A stretch of 64,000 nt of DNA from JAPWJZ01 sp966211335 (GCA_966211335.1 CBIHNF010000001.1:1488001-1552000); one strand, 5' to 3'; shown: positions 44,699 through 54,330, counted from the first letter of the stretch. Made by a program: numbers and translations. The notes: a model not told the origin generated them from the sequence alone.

Positions 44699-46125
44699 CA
44701 AGGCGCTTTCTTCGGCGGCTTCGGCGCTTTCGCGGGGGGCTGTTTCGCGCCGAATTTTTCCTTGATCATGTCAAAGGTCGCGCGCATGCCGAGCGCCTCG
44801 CCGCCTTCCGGCTTGCCCGGTTTGCTGCTGGGGTTCCAGGCATAGGTGTCGATATGCACCCAGGGCACTTCCTTGTCGACGAACTTTTCAAGGTACAGCG
44901 CAGCGGTGATTGCGCCGCCAAAGCTGCCGCCGACGTTATTGGTATCGGCAATCTTGCTGTTTAGCATGTCTTTGTACGGCTGCCACAGCGGCAGCTGCCA
45001 CAAGGGGTCTTGCGTGCGCTCCGACGCATCGAGCAGCGCGAGCGCGGTTTTCTTGTCATTCGAGAACATGGCGGGAAGGTCGGGGCCGAGGGCCACGCGC
45101 GCCGCGCCGGTCAGTGTTGCGAAGTCAATTAGCAGGTCGGGTTTTTCGCTGCAGGCTTCGGCCAGCGCATCACAGAGCACAAGGCGGCCTTCGGCATCGG
45201 TATCGCCGACTTCAACGGAAATGCCCTTGCGGGTTTTAATCACGTCGCTCGGGCGGAAGCTGTTGCCGTCCATCGAGTTTTCAACGGCCGGGATGAGAAC
45301 GCGCAGGCGCACAGGCAGGTTTTCCGACATGATCATATGCGCAAGGCCCAGCACATGCGCCGCGCCGCCCATGTCCTTTTTCATCAGGTACATGGAATTG
45401 CCCGGCTTCAGGTTGAGGCCGCCGGTATCAAAAGCGACGCCCTTGCCGACCAGCGTGACGAGCGGGTGTTTTTCCTTGCCCCAACGGATGTCGATCAGGC
45501 GCGGCTCGCGCGGGCTGCCCTTGCCGACTTCATAAATGGCGGGATAATTTTTCTTCAGCAGTTCTTCGCCGACGATGACCTTGATGCTGGCCTTGTTAAA
45601 GCTTTTCACCAGTTTCTCGGCGGCATCCGCAATCTCTTCGGGGCCGAGGTCATTCGCCGGCGTGTTGACGAGGTCGCGGACGAGGAAGACGGCTTCGGCC
45701 GTCGATTTCACGCCTTTTTTATCCGCATTGTCCGGCCAGACGAGGCTGGCGAGGTCTTTTTTGCCGGCAGATTTATAAGCGGTGAACTGGTAGGAGCCGA
45801 GCGCCCAGCCAAGTGCCGCTTGCGTCGCGCGTTCCTTGGTCATCGGCTTGTCGATGAAATAGCCGCCGTCGTTCTTCGGCAGTTTGGCGGGCAGGTCGGC
45901 ATAGGTGTAAAGGCTGTCATCTTTGCCGGCGCCAAACAGCACACGGGAAACATTGCCCTTGTCGTCGGGGATATTCAGCACCGCGCCGGAGGCGGCGGTA
46001 AAGCCCGAATTTTTGACCCAAGCCTGAATCTTCGCCGGTTCCTTCGCCAGCCACACGGCCAGTTCTTCCGCGTTCAACGGCGTCACGGGAATGCTGGACG
46101 GCAGTTTCTTCTTGAGGAAGTTCAT
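44698..46125 (-). CDS. Leucyl aminopeptidase family (M17) metallopeptidase
   Basis: From ATG 46125 (AGGAG upstream) the protein is 475 residues. The C-terminal M17 catalytic domain has VGKGVAFDTGGLNLKPGNSM, MKKDMGGAAHVLGLAHMI and VGDTDAEGRLVLCDALAEA, containing the dinuclear metal ligands and catalytic Lys/Arg, followed by LIDFATLTGAARVALG. The N-terminal domain is the variable M17 lobe. It ends in a Pro/Lys/Ala-rich tail. It probably degrades peptides in the cytosol; coupling to an NlpC/P60 gene suggests murein peptide turnover. It diverges from yeiH. Confidence 0.93.
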   Translation of the reverse strand: MNFLKKKLPSSIPVTPLNAEELAVWLAKEPAKIQAWVKNSGFTAASGAVLNIPDDKGNVSRVLFGAGKDDSLYTYADLPAKLPKNDGGYFIDKPMTKERATQAALGWALGSYQFTAYKSAGKKDLASLVWPDNADKKGVKSTAEAVFLVRDLVNTPANDLGPEEIADAAEKLVKSFNKASIKVIVGEELLKKNYPAIYEVGKGSPREPRLIDIRWGKEKHPLVTLVGKGVAFDTGGLNLKPGNSMYLMKKDMGGAAHVLGLAHMIMSENLPVRLRVLIPAVENSMDGNSFRPSDVIKTRKGISVEVGDTDAEGRLVLCDALAEACSEKPDLLIDFATLTGAARVALGPDLPAMFSNDKKTALALLDASERTQDPLWQLPLWQPYKDMLNSKIADTNNVGGSFGGAITAALYLEKFVDKEVPWVHIDTYAWNPSSKPGKPEGGEALGMRATFDMIKEKFGAKQPPAKAPKPPKKAP

Positions 46126-46199
46126 GGCGGAGGCTCCTGATCGGCTGTTCAAAGGGGATGCTGAAACTTAAAGCAGGGGCAGGGGCAGGGCAAGGGCTT

Positions 46200-47255
46200 A
46201 TGGACAAAATTAAATTACATAAGCCTGAAATATTCCCGCTCGTTCAACACTTCGCGCAGGCGTATATTATTGTGATGATTATCAGCCCAGACCTCAAAGC
46301 TAAACTCTTCCTGCCTGCGCTCATCCTGCTCGGCGCGTTTTGCCTGACGCCGTGGATGCCGCCGTTTCTGGCGTTGCTGACGGGCGCCATGGTGGCGATT
46401 GTTCTCGGCAATCCGTATCAGGAAAAAACCTCCCGCGCAGCGCGGTGGTTGCTGGCGCTCTCCGTCGTAGGTCTTGGTGCGGGCATGGACCTTGAGAAGG
46501 TTGCTTCCGTCGGTATCCGGGGCATCGGTTATACATTCATCGGCATCAGCGCCATTTTGGCGCTCGGCTTCGTACTTGGCCGCGTTTTAAAATCGGACTG
46601 GCAGACATCGATCCTGATTTCCTGCGGCACGGCGATTTGCGGCGGTTCGGCAATTGCAGCCATCTCGCCGGTCATTCAGGCACGGCCGCAGGCGACATCG
46701 GTGGCGCTGGGCACGGTGTTTCTGCTCAACGCTGTCGCTCTCGCGCTATTTCCGTTTATCGGCCATGCGCTCAATCTGACGCAGGAACAATTCGGCCTTT
46801 GGAGCGCGCTGGCCATTCACGATACAAGTTCCGTGGTCGGCGCGGGGCTGCAGTATGGGGCGGAGGCGCTCCGCATTGGCACCACCGTCAAGCTCGCCCG
46901 CGCGCTTTGGATTGTGCCGCTGGCGATTGGCATGATTTATGTGCCGTTGCCGCCGGTCGACGATGTCGCTGACCCGCGCAAACGCAAGGGCCCGAAAAAG
47001 CCCTGGTTTATTCTTGGCTTCCTCGCCATGGCGGCTGTCGTGACCTATATTCCTCAGTTGAAGGATGCCGGCCATATGGTTGAGGCGGTGGCGCGGCGCG
47101 TGCTGGTGCTGACGCTGTTCCTGATTGGCAGCAGCCTGACGCTGGCGACGCTCAAAAGCGTGGGCCTGCGCCCGCTGCTGCAGGGTGTGCTGCTGTGGGT
47201 TTTCGCGGCGAGTGTTTCGCTGGTCGCCATTCTGTCGGGGGTCGTCCATTTATGA
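46200..47255 (+). CDS. YeiH/UPF0324 family membrane protein
   Basis: A polytopic membrane protein with about ten hydrophobic segments and the family signature SCGTAICGGSAIAAISPVIQ in the centre, followed by HDTSSVVGAGLQYG. The family is of uncertain function; some members are linked to sulfate or sulfite-type anion transport or to LysR-controlled stress genes. I use ATG 46200 (351 residues, GGGCAAGGGC upstream); ATG 46158 and ATG 46275 are alternatives. The start is uncertain. Its TGA overlaps the next gene (ATGA), so they are coupled. Confidence 0.88.
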   Translation: MDKIKLHKPEIFPLVQHFAQAYIIVMIISPDLKAKLFLPALILLGAFCLTPWMPPFLALLTGAMVAIVLGNPYQEKTSRAARWLLALSVVGLGAGMDLEKVASVGIRGIGYTFIGISAILALGFVLGRVLKSDWQTSILISCGTAICGGSAIAAISPVIQARPQATSVALGTVFLLNAVALALFPFIGHALNLTQEQFGLWSALAIHDTSSVVGAGLQYGAEALRIGTTVKLARALWIVPLAIGMIYVPLPPVDDVADPRKRKGPKKPWFILGFLAMAAVVTYIPQLKDAGHMVEAVARRVLVLTLFLIGSSLTLATLKSVGLRPLLQGVLLWVFAASVSLVAILSGVVHL

Positions 47256-47557
47256 GACATGCGCACAAAAAACCGCCGCAAAAACTGATCATGCTCTGGG
47301 CGGCGATTTCCATCGTCATCCTTTTCATGCTGTCGCTGCCCTTCTGGGCGACGGATGAGGCGGATGCGAAAGCGACGCTGGAGGCTTTAAGCCTGACGCC
47401 TGTCAAAATCGGCGGCTATGACAGTTTCGGCTGCGGGCTTGATCTTTTCGCAACGCAGTTTGTCGCGACCACCGCTGCCGGCAAAACGGTACGCGGGGAC
47501 GTTTGCTATACCCCCGGTGTCAGCAAATCCTCCGTTGAGTTTGACAACCGGAAGTAA
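47252..47557 (+). CDS. Small single-pass membrane protein
   Basis: A 101-residue protein whose ATG overlaps the YeiH-type stop (ATGA). A basic N-terminus (MRHAHKKPPQK) precedes one membrane segment (about residues 12-32, LIMLWAAISIVILFMLSLPF). A small extracytoplasmic domain of about 65 residues follows, with two cysteines (FGCGLDLFA, GDVCYTPG) that could pair. I recognise no family. Tight coupling suggests an accessory role for the transporter, which is inference. Confidence 0.65.
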   Translation: MRHAHKKPPQKLIMLWAAISIVILFMLSLPFWATDEADAKATLEALSLTPVKIGGYDSFGCGLDLFATQFVATTAAGKTVRGDVCYTPGVSKSSVEFDNRK

Positions 47558-47610
47558 CTTTTGCTGCCGTCTGCGCGAATATCCTTGTGACGCTGTATAA
47601 AGGATTGAAA

Positions 47611-48300
47611 ATGCATCATTTCCGTCTTGCCGCCCTGGGGCTTTCCCTTCTTCTCGCTTCATCCGCTCAAGCCGCGGCGCCGCATCCGGTGGTTTTGGAG
47701 CTGTTTACGTCGCAGGGCTGTTCTTCCTGCCCGCCGGCGGATGAGTTGCTGAATAAACTGGCCGAAAGAAAAAATATTCTCGCCCTGTCATGGCATATCA
47801 CCTATTGGAACCGCCTCGGCTGGGCGGACCCCTTGAGCCTGCCGGAAGCCGATGCGCGGCAGAATGCTTACGCAGATGTGATGAACAAAGATGGGGTTTA
47901 TACCCCGCAGCTGATGGTGCAGGGCGCGCATGACTTCGTCGGCTCCAGCAGTGGCAAGGTCGAGGATGCGATCGAGCAGGCGGGCGGGCAGGGTGGCTGG
48001 ATTCCTGTGACACTGACCCGCGACGGCGACAAGCTGACAATTCATGCCGATGCGGCGGCCGTGACGGCGGACGTGCTTCTGATCGGTTACAAGAAACACA
48101 GCGAAAATGATATCCCGCGCGGCGAGAACAGCGGCACCAAGGCCAGCCACCGCAATAGCGTCACGAGCCTAAGCTTCCTTGACGGTTGGAGCGGCGGCGC
48201 ACTCGACCGCACGGCACCCGTTCCCGCTGGTGATGGGGTGGCGGTGCTGGTGCAAAAGCCCGGCAACGGCGCTATCCTAGGTGCCGGATGGCTGGAATAA
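47611..48300 (+). CDS. DUF1223 thioredoxin-like exported protein
   Basis: ATG 47611, with AAGGA upstream, gives 229 residues. A signal peptide (LAALGLSLLLASSAQA, about residues 6-21) is followed by the DUF1223 core: VVLELFTSQGCSSCPPADEL with a CSSC redox-like motif, then LSWHITYWNRLGWADPLSLP and YTPQLMVQGAHDFVGSS. The family has a thioredoxin-like fold in the periplasm; its substrate is unknown. It stands alone, 53 nt after the small membrane protein. Confidence 0.88.
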   Translation: MHHFRLAALGLSLLLASSAQAAAPHPVVLELFTSQGCSSCPPADELLNKLAERKNILALSWHITYWNRLGWADPLSLPEADARQNAYADVMNKDGVYTPQLMVQGAHDFVGSSSGKVEDAIEQAGGQGGWIPVTLTRDGDKLTIHADAAAVTADVLLIGYKKHSENDIPRGENSGTKASHRNSVTSLSFLDGWSGGALDRTAPVPAGDGVAVLVQKPGNGAILGAGWLE

Positions 48301-48372
48301 TTCCGTTTTCAGCATATTTTTGAATAAGTTAAGCTCAAACCAGCGGTTTTTACGCCTTTCTTACAATATATG

Positions 48373-48401
48373 TTGAAAAAAGCCGCCGCTTGCCATATGT
48401 T
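48373..48401 (+). promoter_or_regulatory. Possible rpmB promoter
   Basis: TTGAAA (48373-48378) and TATGTT (48396-48401) are spaced 17 nt apart, 64 nt before the rpmB ATG in a 164-nt gap. The -35 is good; the -10 matches four of six. A stand-alone ribosomal protein gene needs a promoter here. Confidence 0.4.
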
Positions 48402-48464
48402 GCTGCGTCTATAGGATTCTGACGGGCGCGAGGCGTCCCGCGATAAGTTTTAAGGATTATTACA

Positions 48465-48854
48465 ATGAGCAGACGCTGCGAAATCACCGGTAAAGGCCCC
48501 CTGGTCGGCAATACCGTTTCCCATGCAAACAACAAGAACAAGCGCCGCTTCCTGCCCAACCTGCAGGCCGCTTCTTTCTACAGCCCCGGCCTCAAGCGCA
48601 ACGTGCGCCTGACCGCCACGACCCACGGCATCCGCACCGTCGAGCACAAGGGCGGCATCGATGCCTTCCTGCTCTCGACCGCGCCGACCAAACTGGCGCC
48701 GACGCTGCGCAAGGTCCGCAAACAACTCGTGAATAAAGTCGGCGAACAGCCGAAGCCCGAGCCGAAAAAACGCCGCCCGCAATCGACCGTAAAGGCCGAC
48801 AAGCGCGCTGCGAAAAAAGCTGCCGAAGGCAAGAAACCCGCAAAAGCTGCTTAA
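48465..48854 (+). CDS. rpmB: 50S ribosomal protein L28 with a basic C-terminal extension
   Basis: L28 is normally about 78-98 residues; this one is 129. The core starts MSRRCEITGKGPLVGNTVSH and includes NNKNKRRFLPNLQ and VRLTATTHGIRTVEHKGGID. The last 40 or so residues are Lys/Arg/Pro/Ala-rich (EPKKRRPQSTVKADKRAAKK), another example of the extended ribosomal proteins in this genome. It stands alone with its own promoter region and terminator, as rpmB does in many alphaproteobacteria. Confidence 0.96.
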   Translation: MSRRCEITGKGPLVGNTVSHANNKNKRRFLPNLQAASFYSPGLKRNVRLTATTHGIRTVEHKGGIDAFLLSTAPTKLAPTLRKVRKQLVNKVGEQPKPEPKKRRPQSTVKADKRAAKKAAEGKKPAKAA

Positions 48855-48870
48855 GCGCTTTGCTGTTTTG

Positions 48871-48903
48871 AAAAAGGGCGGGGTTTATCTCCGCCCTTTT
48901 TTA
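48871..48903 (+). terminator. Intrinsic terminator after rpmB
   Basis: Arms 48871-48881 (AAAAAGGGCGG) and 48891-48901 (CCGCCCTTTTT) form an 11-bp stem with a 9-nt loop; the T tract runs to 48902. It starts 17 nt past the rpmB stop. Confidence 0.88.
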
Positions 48904-48934
48904 TTGGCTCAACGAGAACACCGGCTGAAACCAG

Positions 48935-50104
48935 ATGCCCTTTTCCTTTACCATCACCCATAAAGACCCCAATTCATACGCCCGTACCGGACGCTATGAA
49001 ACGCCGCATGGCACGATAGAAACGCCGAACTTTATTTTCTGCGGCACCAAAGCCTCGGTCAAAGGCTTGTCACCGCAGCAATTGCGCGAGGCAGGGTCGG
49101 ACATCATCCTCTCCAATACATACCATTTAATGCTGTCTCCCGGCCCCGACCTGATTGCCGCTATGGGCGGTCTGCACAAGTTCATGAGCTGGGACGGGCC
49201 GATGTTCACGGACTCCGGCGGTTTCCAGATATTCTCCCTCGGCCACGGCGGCGTCGCCGATGAAATTAAGGGCAGGCCACAAGGGCACGTGCGCCCCAAA
49301 AGCATCCTGAAGATTACGGAGGAGGGGGCAGCCTTCCGCTCCTACGTCGATGGCAAGCACTTCTTCCTGACGCCGGAAAGCGCCGTCGACATCCAGCGCA
49401 AGCTTGGCGCGGACCTCATCGTGCAGCTGGATGAATGCACGCCTTTCCATGTCGACAAAAGCTATACCGAAAAATCCATGGCGATGAGCATGCGCTGGGG
49501 CGACAGGTCATTGGCCGAATGGAAGCGCGGTGATGACGGCAAACAGAAAATGTACGGCATCGTGCAGGGCGGCATTTATCCTGACCTGCGCAAAGAGTCA
49601 TGCGAATACACCGCCAGCCGCGACTTCTTCGCAACCGCCATCGGCGGCTCCCTCGGCGCGCATAAAGAGCAGATGTATGAAGTTGTCGCCATGTGCTCCC
49701 CCTGGATTCACCCGGAGCGTCCGGTGCATTTGCTCGGCATCGGCAGCTTCATCGACGTATTTTCAAACGTGCGTTCAGGTATTGATACTTTCGATTGCGT
49801 GTCCCCGACGAGAATCGCCCGCCACGGCTGGGCCATGGTGAAGGGCGCGCCGAAGGAGCGCATGAATATCCGTAATGCCCAATACGCGCGGGATGCTGAT
49901 CCGGTTGATCCTACCTGCACCTGCACCACCTGCAAAAACCACTCCCGCAGCTATATCCACCACCTGTTCCGTGTGGGGGAGATGCTGGGCATGCAGCTGC
50001 TCTCCATCCATAATGTGGCCACCATGAACCGGCTGATGCGGGATGTGCGGCAGGCGATTAATACCAATACCTTAGACGCCGTCCAAAAAGAGTGGGTTGT
50101 ATAA
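48935..50104 (+). CDS. tgt: tRNA-guanine transglycosylase, divergent
   Basis: Tgt exchanges guanine-34 for preQ1 in queuosine tRNAs. The 389-residue protein keeps the catalytic aspartates: Asp93 in MFTDSGGFQ and Asp287 in FDCVSPTR. It also keeps a C-terminal zinc site (CTCTTCKNHSRSYIHH, about residues 328-343). It is otherwise divergent: the substrate-loop region reads AIGGSLGAHKEQM (235-247) where typical bacterial enzymes have GGLAVGE, and ARHGWAM replaces ARNG. Substrate use may differ, for example a different deazaguanine, or the loop may simply have drifted. It lies alone after rpmB. Confidence 0.88.
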   Translation: MPFSFTITHKDPNSYARTGRYETPHGTIETPNFIFCGTKASVKGLSPQQLREAGSDIILSNTYHLMLSPGPDLIAAMGGLHKFMSWDGPMFTDSGGFQIFSLGHGGVADEIKGRPQGHVRPKSILKITEEGAAFRSYVDGKHFFLTPESAVDIQRKLGADLIVQLDECTPFHVDKSYTEKSMAMSMRWGDRSLAEWKRGDDGKQKMYGIVQGGIYPDLRKESCEYTASRDFFATAIGGSLGAHKEQMYEVVAMCSPWIHPERPVHLLGIGSFIDVFSNVRSGIDTFDCVSPTRIARHGWAMVKGAPKERMNIRNAQYARDADPVDPTCTCTTCKNHSRSYIHHLFRVGEMLGMQLLSIHNVATMNRLMRDVRQAINTNTLDAVQKEWVV

Positions 50105-50177
50105 TTAACCTTTCCGCGATATCCTGAAAGAAGCGTTTATTATTGATAATAGCGTTCTTTTCTTTGGGTTTTTCGCC

Positions 50178-51089
50178 GTGGCTGTTACCTACGCGCAAAC
50201 ACTGTCGACCGACATGATCGTCTCGGAGATTGAAAGTCTCCTCGACTGGCGCGTTGATATTCTGCGCCAGTGCATCTTCCCCGGCTCCGCCGCAAAACCT
50301 GCCGATTTCCATGCCCCTTCCGCGCTGCTCATGTGGTGCAAGCGGGAAGCGGAGCGTAACGCCATCGACCGCAAAGTGGCGGAACGCCTCGCCCTCGTCC
50401 ATGAAGACCTCTGCCGCGTCGCGCAGACCGTGCTGGATGCCTGCGCCGGCGGCCAGCCGCTCACCCTTGAGAACTACGACAATTTTGAAAACCAGTTTGA
50501 AGGCTTCGTGACGCAGATCCGCCGCCTGCAGCAGGATGTTTCGGATTCCGTCGTCGCGGTCGACAGTCTGACCGGCCTGCGCACCGTCGCCGGTATGCGC
50601 AACGACATCAAGCGCGAGCAGGACCGCTACGATCGCAAGGGTACGTCCTTCAGCATCGCAAACATTGAAGTCGACAATCTACAGGAGCTCGGCGCGCGTT
50701 TTGACCGCCGCAGCATGGAAGCCATTTACGTCAACGTGGCGCAAGTCATTGCGCGCACCGTCCGCTCCTTCGACGATGCCTATTACATGGGCAAGGGCGA
50801 ATACCTTGTCGTGCTGAAGCACGTCGAATTCCTCGATGCCTGCTCGGTCATGGACCGCCTCCGCAACGAGATTGAAAATACGCCCATCTTCATGCCCAAC
50901 TCTGAGAAGCTGCGCATCACCGGCTCCTTCGGCATTGCGGAAGCCCAGCAGCGCGAAAGCCCGGACATGGCGATCGAACATGCCAAATCCGCCCTGCGCA
51001 TTGCCAAAGCCGCCGGCGGCAACCGCGTGCAGGAATTCCACGAACGCAGCGCGCTGGAGCAGTACGCCCGCGACCTCCATAAAACCTGA
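50178..51089 (+). CDS. Degenerate GGDEF-domain protein
   Basis: A 303-residue cytosolic protein. The C-terminal 170 residues follow the GGDEF fold, starting DSLTGLRTVAGMRNDI, a diguanylate cyclase landmark. The catalytic signature is replaced by GKGEY (residues 205-209, in YYMGKGEYLVVLKHV), and the usual FD-D phosphate-site residues are altered. It is therefore unlikely to make c-di-GMP and may bind a nucleotide or a partner. The N-terminal 120 residues (with MWCKREAER and LVHEDLCRVAQ) vaguely recall zinc-binding CZB sensor domains; this is speculative. Start GTG 50178 has no good ribosome binding site. Confidence 0.75.
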   Translation: MAVTYAQTLSTDMIVSEIESLLDWRVDILRQCIFPGSAAKPADFHAPSALLMWCKREAERNAIDRKVAERLALVHEDLCRVAQTVLDACAGGQPLTLENYDNFENQFEGFVTQIRRLQQDVSDSVVAVDSLTGLRTVAGMRNDIKREQDRYDRKGTSFSIANIEVDNLQELGARFDRRSMEAIYVNVAQVIARTVRSFDDAYYMGKGEYLVVLKHVEFLDACSVMDRLRNEIENTPIFMPNSEKLRITGSFGIAEAQQRESPDMAIEHAKSALRIAKAAGGNRVQEFHERSALEQYARDLHKT

Positions 51090-51125
51090 TAACAGCCCGA
51101 CATTGAAAAGGGCAGGACGCCACAC

Positions 51126-51776
51126 ATGAAAACCTTGCCCGAGTTCCCCAACCTTTTCATCGTCGACCATCCGGTTGTGCAGCATGACCTGACGTTCATG
51201 CGCGACAAGACGGCCTCGACCCGCCAGTTCCGCCGCCTGCTGAAAGAGCTGTCGATGTTCATGGGCTACGAGCTGACCCGCGGCCTGCCGATGACCGTGC
51301 GCGAAATCGAAACGCCTCTCTGCAAAATGAACGCGCCGGTGCTGGATGGAAAAAAGCTGGCTGTCGTGCCGATTTTGCGCGCAGGTCTCGGCATGGCGGA
51401 AGGCCTGCTGGAGCTTGTGCCGTCCGCGCGCGTCGGCCACCTCGGGCTTTACCGCGACCATGTGACGAAGAAGCCGGTTGAATACCTCGTGAAACTGCCG
51501 AAGGCGGAAGACCGCATCTTCATCATCGTCGATCCCATGCTTGCGACCGGCAATTCCGCCGTCCACGCCGTCGATGTCGTTGTGAAGCACGGCGTATCGC
51601 CCGACCGCATCCGCTTTATGGCGCTCGTCGCGGCGCCGGAAGGTGTGCGTACCTTCCACAAGGCGTTCCCGCAGGTGCCTGTCTTCGTGGCCTCCCTCGA
51701 CGACCACCTGAACGAGAACGCCTATATCGTCCCCGGCCTCGGCGACGCCGGCGACCGCCTTTTTGGCACAAAATAA
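51126..51776 (+). CDS. upp: Uracil phosphoribosyltransferase
   Basis: Upp salvages uracil to UMP with PRPP. The 216-residue protein has the expected VPILRAGLGMAEGLLELVPS, the PRPP-binding loop IVDPMLATGNSAVHAVDVV, and the uracil-binding C-terminus NAYIVPGLGDAGDRLFGTK. The start ATG 51126 lies 36 nt after the GGDEF-like gene, so they may be co-transcribed. No strong terminator is visible immediately downstream. Confidence 0.96.
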   Translation: MKTLPEFPNLFIVDHPVVQHDLTFMRDKTASTRQFRRLLKELSMFMGYELTRGLPMTVREIETPLCKMNAPVLDGKKLAVVPILRAGLGMAEGLLELVPSARVGHLGLYRDHVTKKPVEYLVKLPKAEDRIFIIVDPMLATGNSAVHAVDVVVKHGVSPDRIRFMALVAAPEGVRTFHKAFPQVPVFVASLDDHLNENAYIVPGLGDAGDRLFGTK

Positions 51777-51907
51777 GCACAAGTCATAGACTCCGGAAAC
51801 TTCTGCCTGTTTACATGCAAGCTGAAAATTATTTTTTATCGCGCGACACCTCAGCGGGCGTTAATATTCTTTCAAGGCATCGGTGCTAAGCTTTAGACAA
51901 AGTGATG

Positions 51908-52001
51908 CATTTCAAGGGCAGTCCGGATTGCTGTATCCGGACTTGAATGCGTTATTTCAATATCTGCGGCCGCCTGAAAGGCGGGTGCTCGCGAGGGGAG
52001 C
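51908..52001 (+). other. Structured leader (three predicted hairpins) upstream of a small membrane protein gene
   Basis: The 261 nt between upp and the GTG at 52038 contain clustered inverted repeats. One is a perfect 8-bp stem, 51921-51928 with 51935-51942, extended by outer pairing of GCATTTCAAG (51908-51917) with TTGAATGC (51943-51950). A second is CCGCCT-GAA-AGGCGG (51970-51984). A third short stem is GCTC (51987-51990) with GAGC (51998-52001), whose interior carries the purine-rich GAGGGGAG ribosome binding site. It could be a regulatory leader or an sRNA. I do not recognise a known riboswitch class. Confidence 0.4.
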
Positions 52002-52037
52002 GGGACCATTATAGATTGGCGACAGATATTCTGGTCC

Positions 52038-52250
52038 GTGGTGCTTCTTTCACCCCTTGTCTTCCTCGCCGGCACAGCGATGGTGAAGTACAACATTCCT
52101 TACTGCTACTGCGTTTACGGCAACGCGGGGCTTTTCACCGCCATTATTTTGCTGCAGCTTTTCATCAACTGGATCAGCAAGCCGAAGGTCGTCTACAGCA
52201 AGGAACTCTCCCGCAAGGAAGAGGAAGTCATCATCATGTCGACCGACTGA
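52038..52250 (+). CDS. Small membrane protein (70-80 aa)
   Basis: From GTG 52038 the product is 70 residues with two hydrophobic segments (LLSPLVFLAGTAMV; GLFTAIILLQLFINW) separated by the Cys/Tyr-rich IPYCYCVYGN, then a charged tail (KELSRKEEEVIIMSTD). The same frame is open upstream to 51978. A strong Shine-Dalgarno AGGGGAG (51994-52000) sits seven bases before an ATT at 52008, which would add ten residues (IIDWRQIFWS). So the true start may be a rare ATT. No family is recognised. A terminator follows. Confidence 0.6.
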   Translation: MVLLSPLVFLAGTAMVKYNIPYCYCVYGNAGLFTAIILLQLFINWISKPKVVYSKELSRKEEEVIIMSTD

Positions 52251-52269
52251 CGCGTACCGCCGGCGCAGC

Positions 52270-52304
52270 AAAAAGCCGCCGCAGTTTCCTGCAGCGGCTT
52301 TTTT
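52270..52304. terminator. Bidirectional intrinsic terminator
   Basis: Arms 52270-52279 (AAAAAGCCGC) and 52294-52303 (GCGGCTTTTT) pair, with an inner GCAG/CTGC extension around TTTC. T runs lie on the 3' side of both strands. It serves the small membrane gene (plus) and the 52323-52523 gene (minus). Confidence 0.85.
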
Positions 52305-52322
52305 TAATTCAATTGCGTTTGA

Positions 52323-52523
52323 TCAGGGCTTGCCGATTTTGAACGTCACGGTCTTGCCGGCGTTGTTGTTCGCGGGGGTAGGGGTTGAAGCTGCGGGCTT
52401 GTGGGTAATGTCCGTCTGGTTTTCAGCGCGTTTGCGGGCCTGTTCGCGGCGGACTTCTTCCATATGCTGGGCTTCGTAAAGTTTGCAGCGCAGTTCGACG
52501 ATATCCTCGGGCCATTTGCTCAT
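52323..52523 (-). CDS. Small hypothetical protein (66 aa)
   Basis: ATG 52523 has a good AAGGAAG ribosome binding site six bases upstream, and a terminator follows the stop, both supporting a real gene. The N-terminal half is a charged helix (MSKWPEDIVELRCKLYEAQH, EEVRREQARKR). The C-terminal half is Thr/Pro/Ala/Asn-rich and ends KTVTFKIGKP. It has no signal peptide and no recognised family. Confidence 0.6.
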   Translation of the reverse strand: MSKWPEDIVELRCKLYEAQHMEEVRREQARKRAENQTDITHKPAASTPTPANNNAGKTVTFKIGKP

Positions 52524-52740
52524 GGTTGTCTTCCTTCTTCTGTTGCGCCTCCTCCCTGCTGCATTTCGCGGTCAGGGTGATTCAGAAGGCTTATCCTCAG
52601 TGTGCTTTAATGTGGCATGGATGTACCTCATTCGTCAAATGATTTATGGCAAGTCATTGTTTTAACAATTAAAACCATCTCGCAACCTTTTGTTAACCGG
52701 TTCTTTGGTATTTACGTGCTACCAAAAAGGAAGGTGCACT

Positions 52741-54330
<1,590 letters not shown>

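Noticed and set aside
51947..52342. 131-codon frame overlapping the small membrane protein gene
   Set aside because: It is Arg/His-rich and runs through the terminator at 52270-52304. The other frame gives coherent membrane segments and ends before the terminator.
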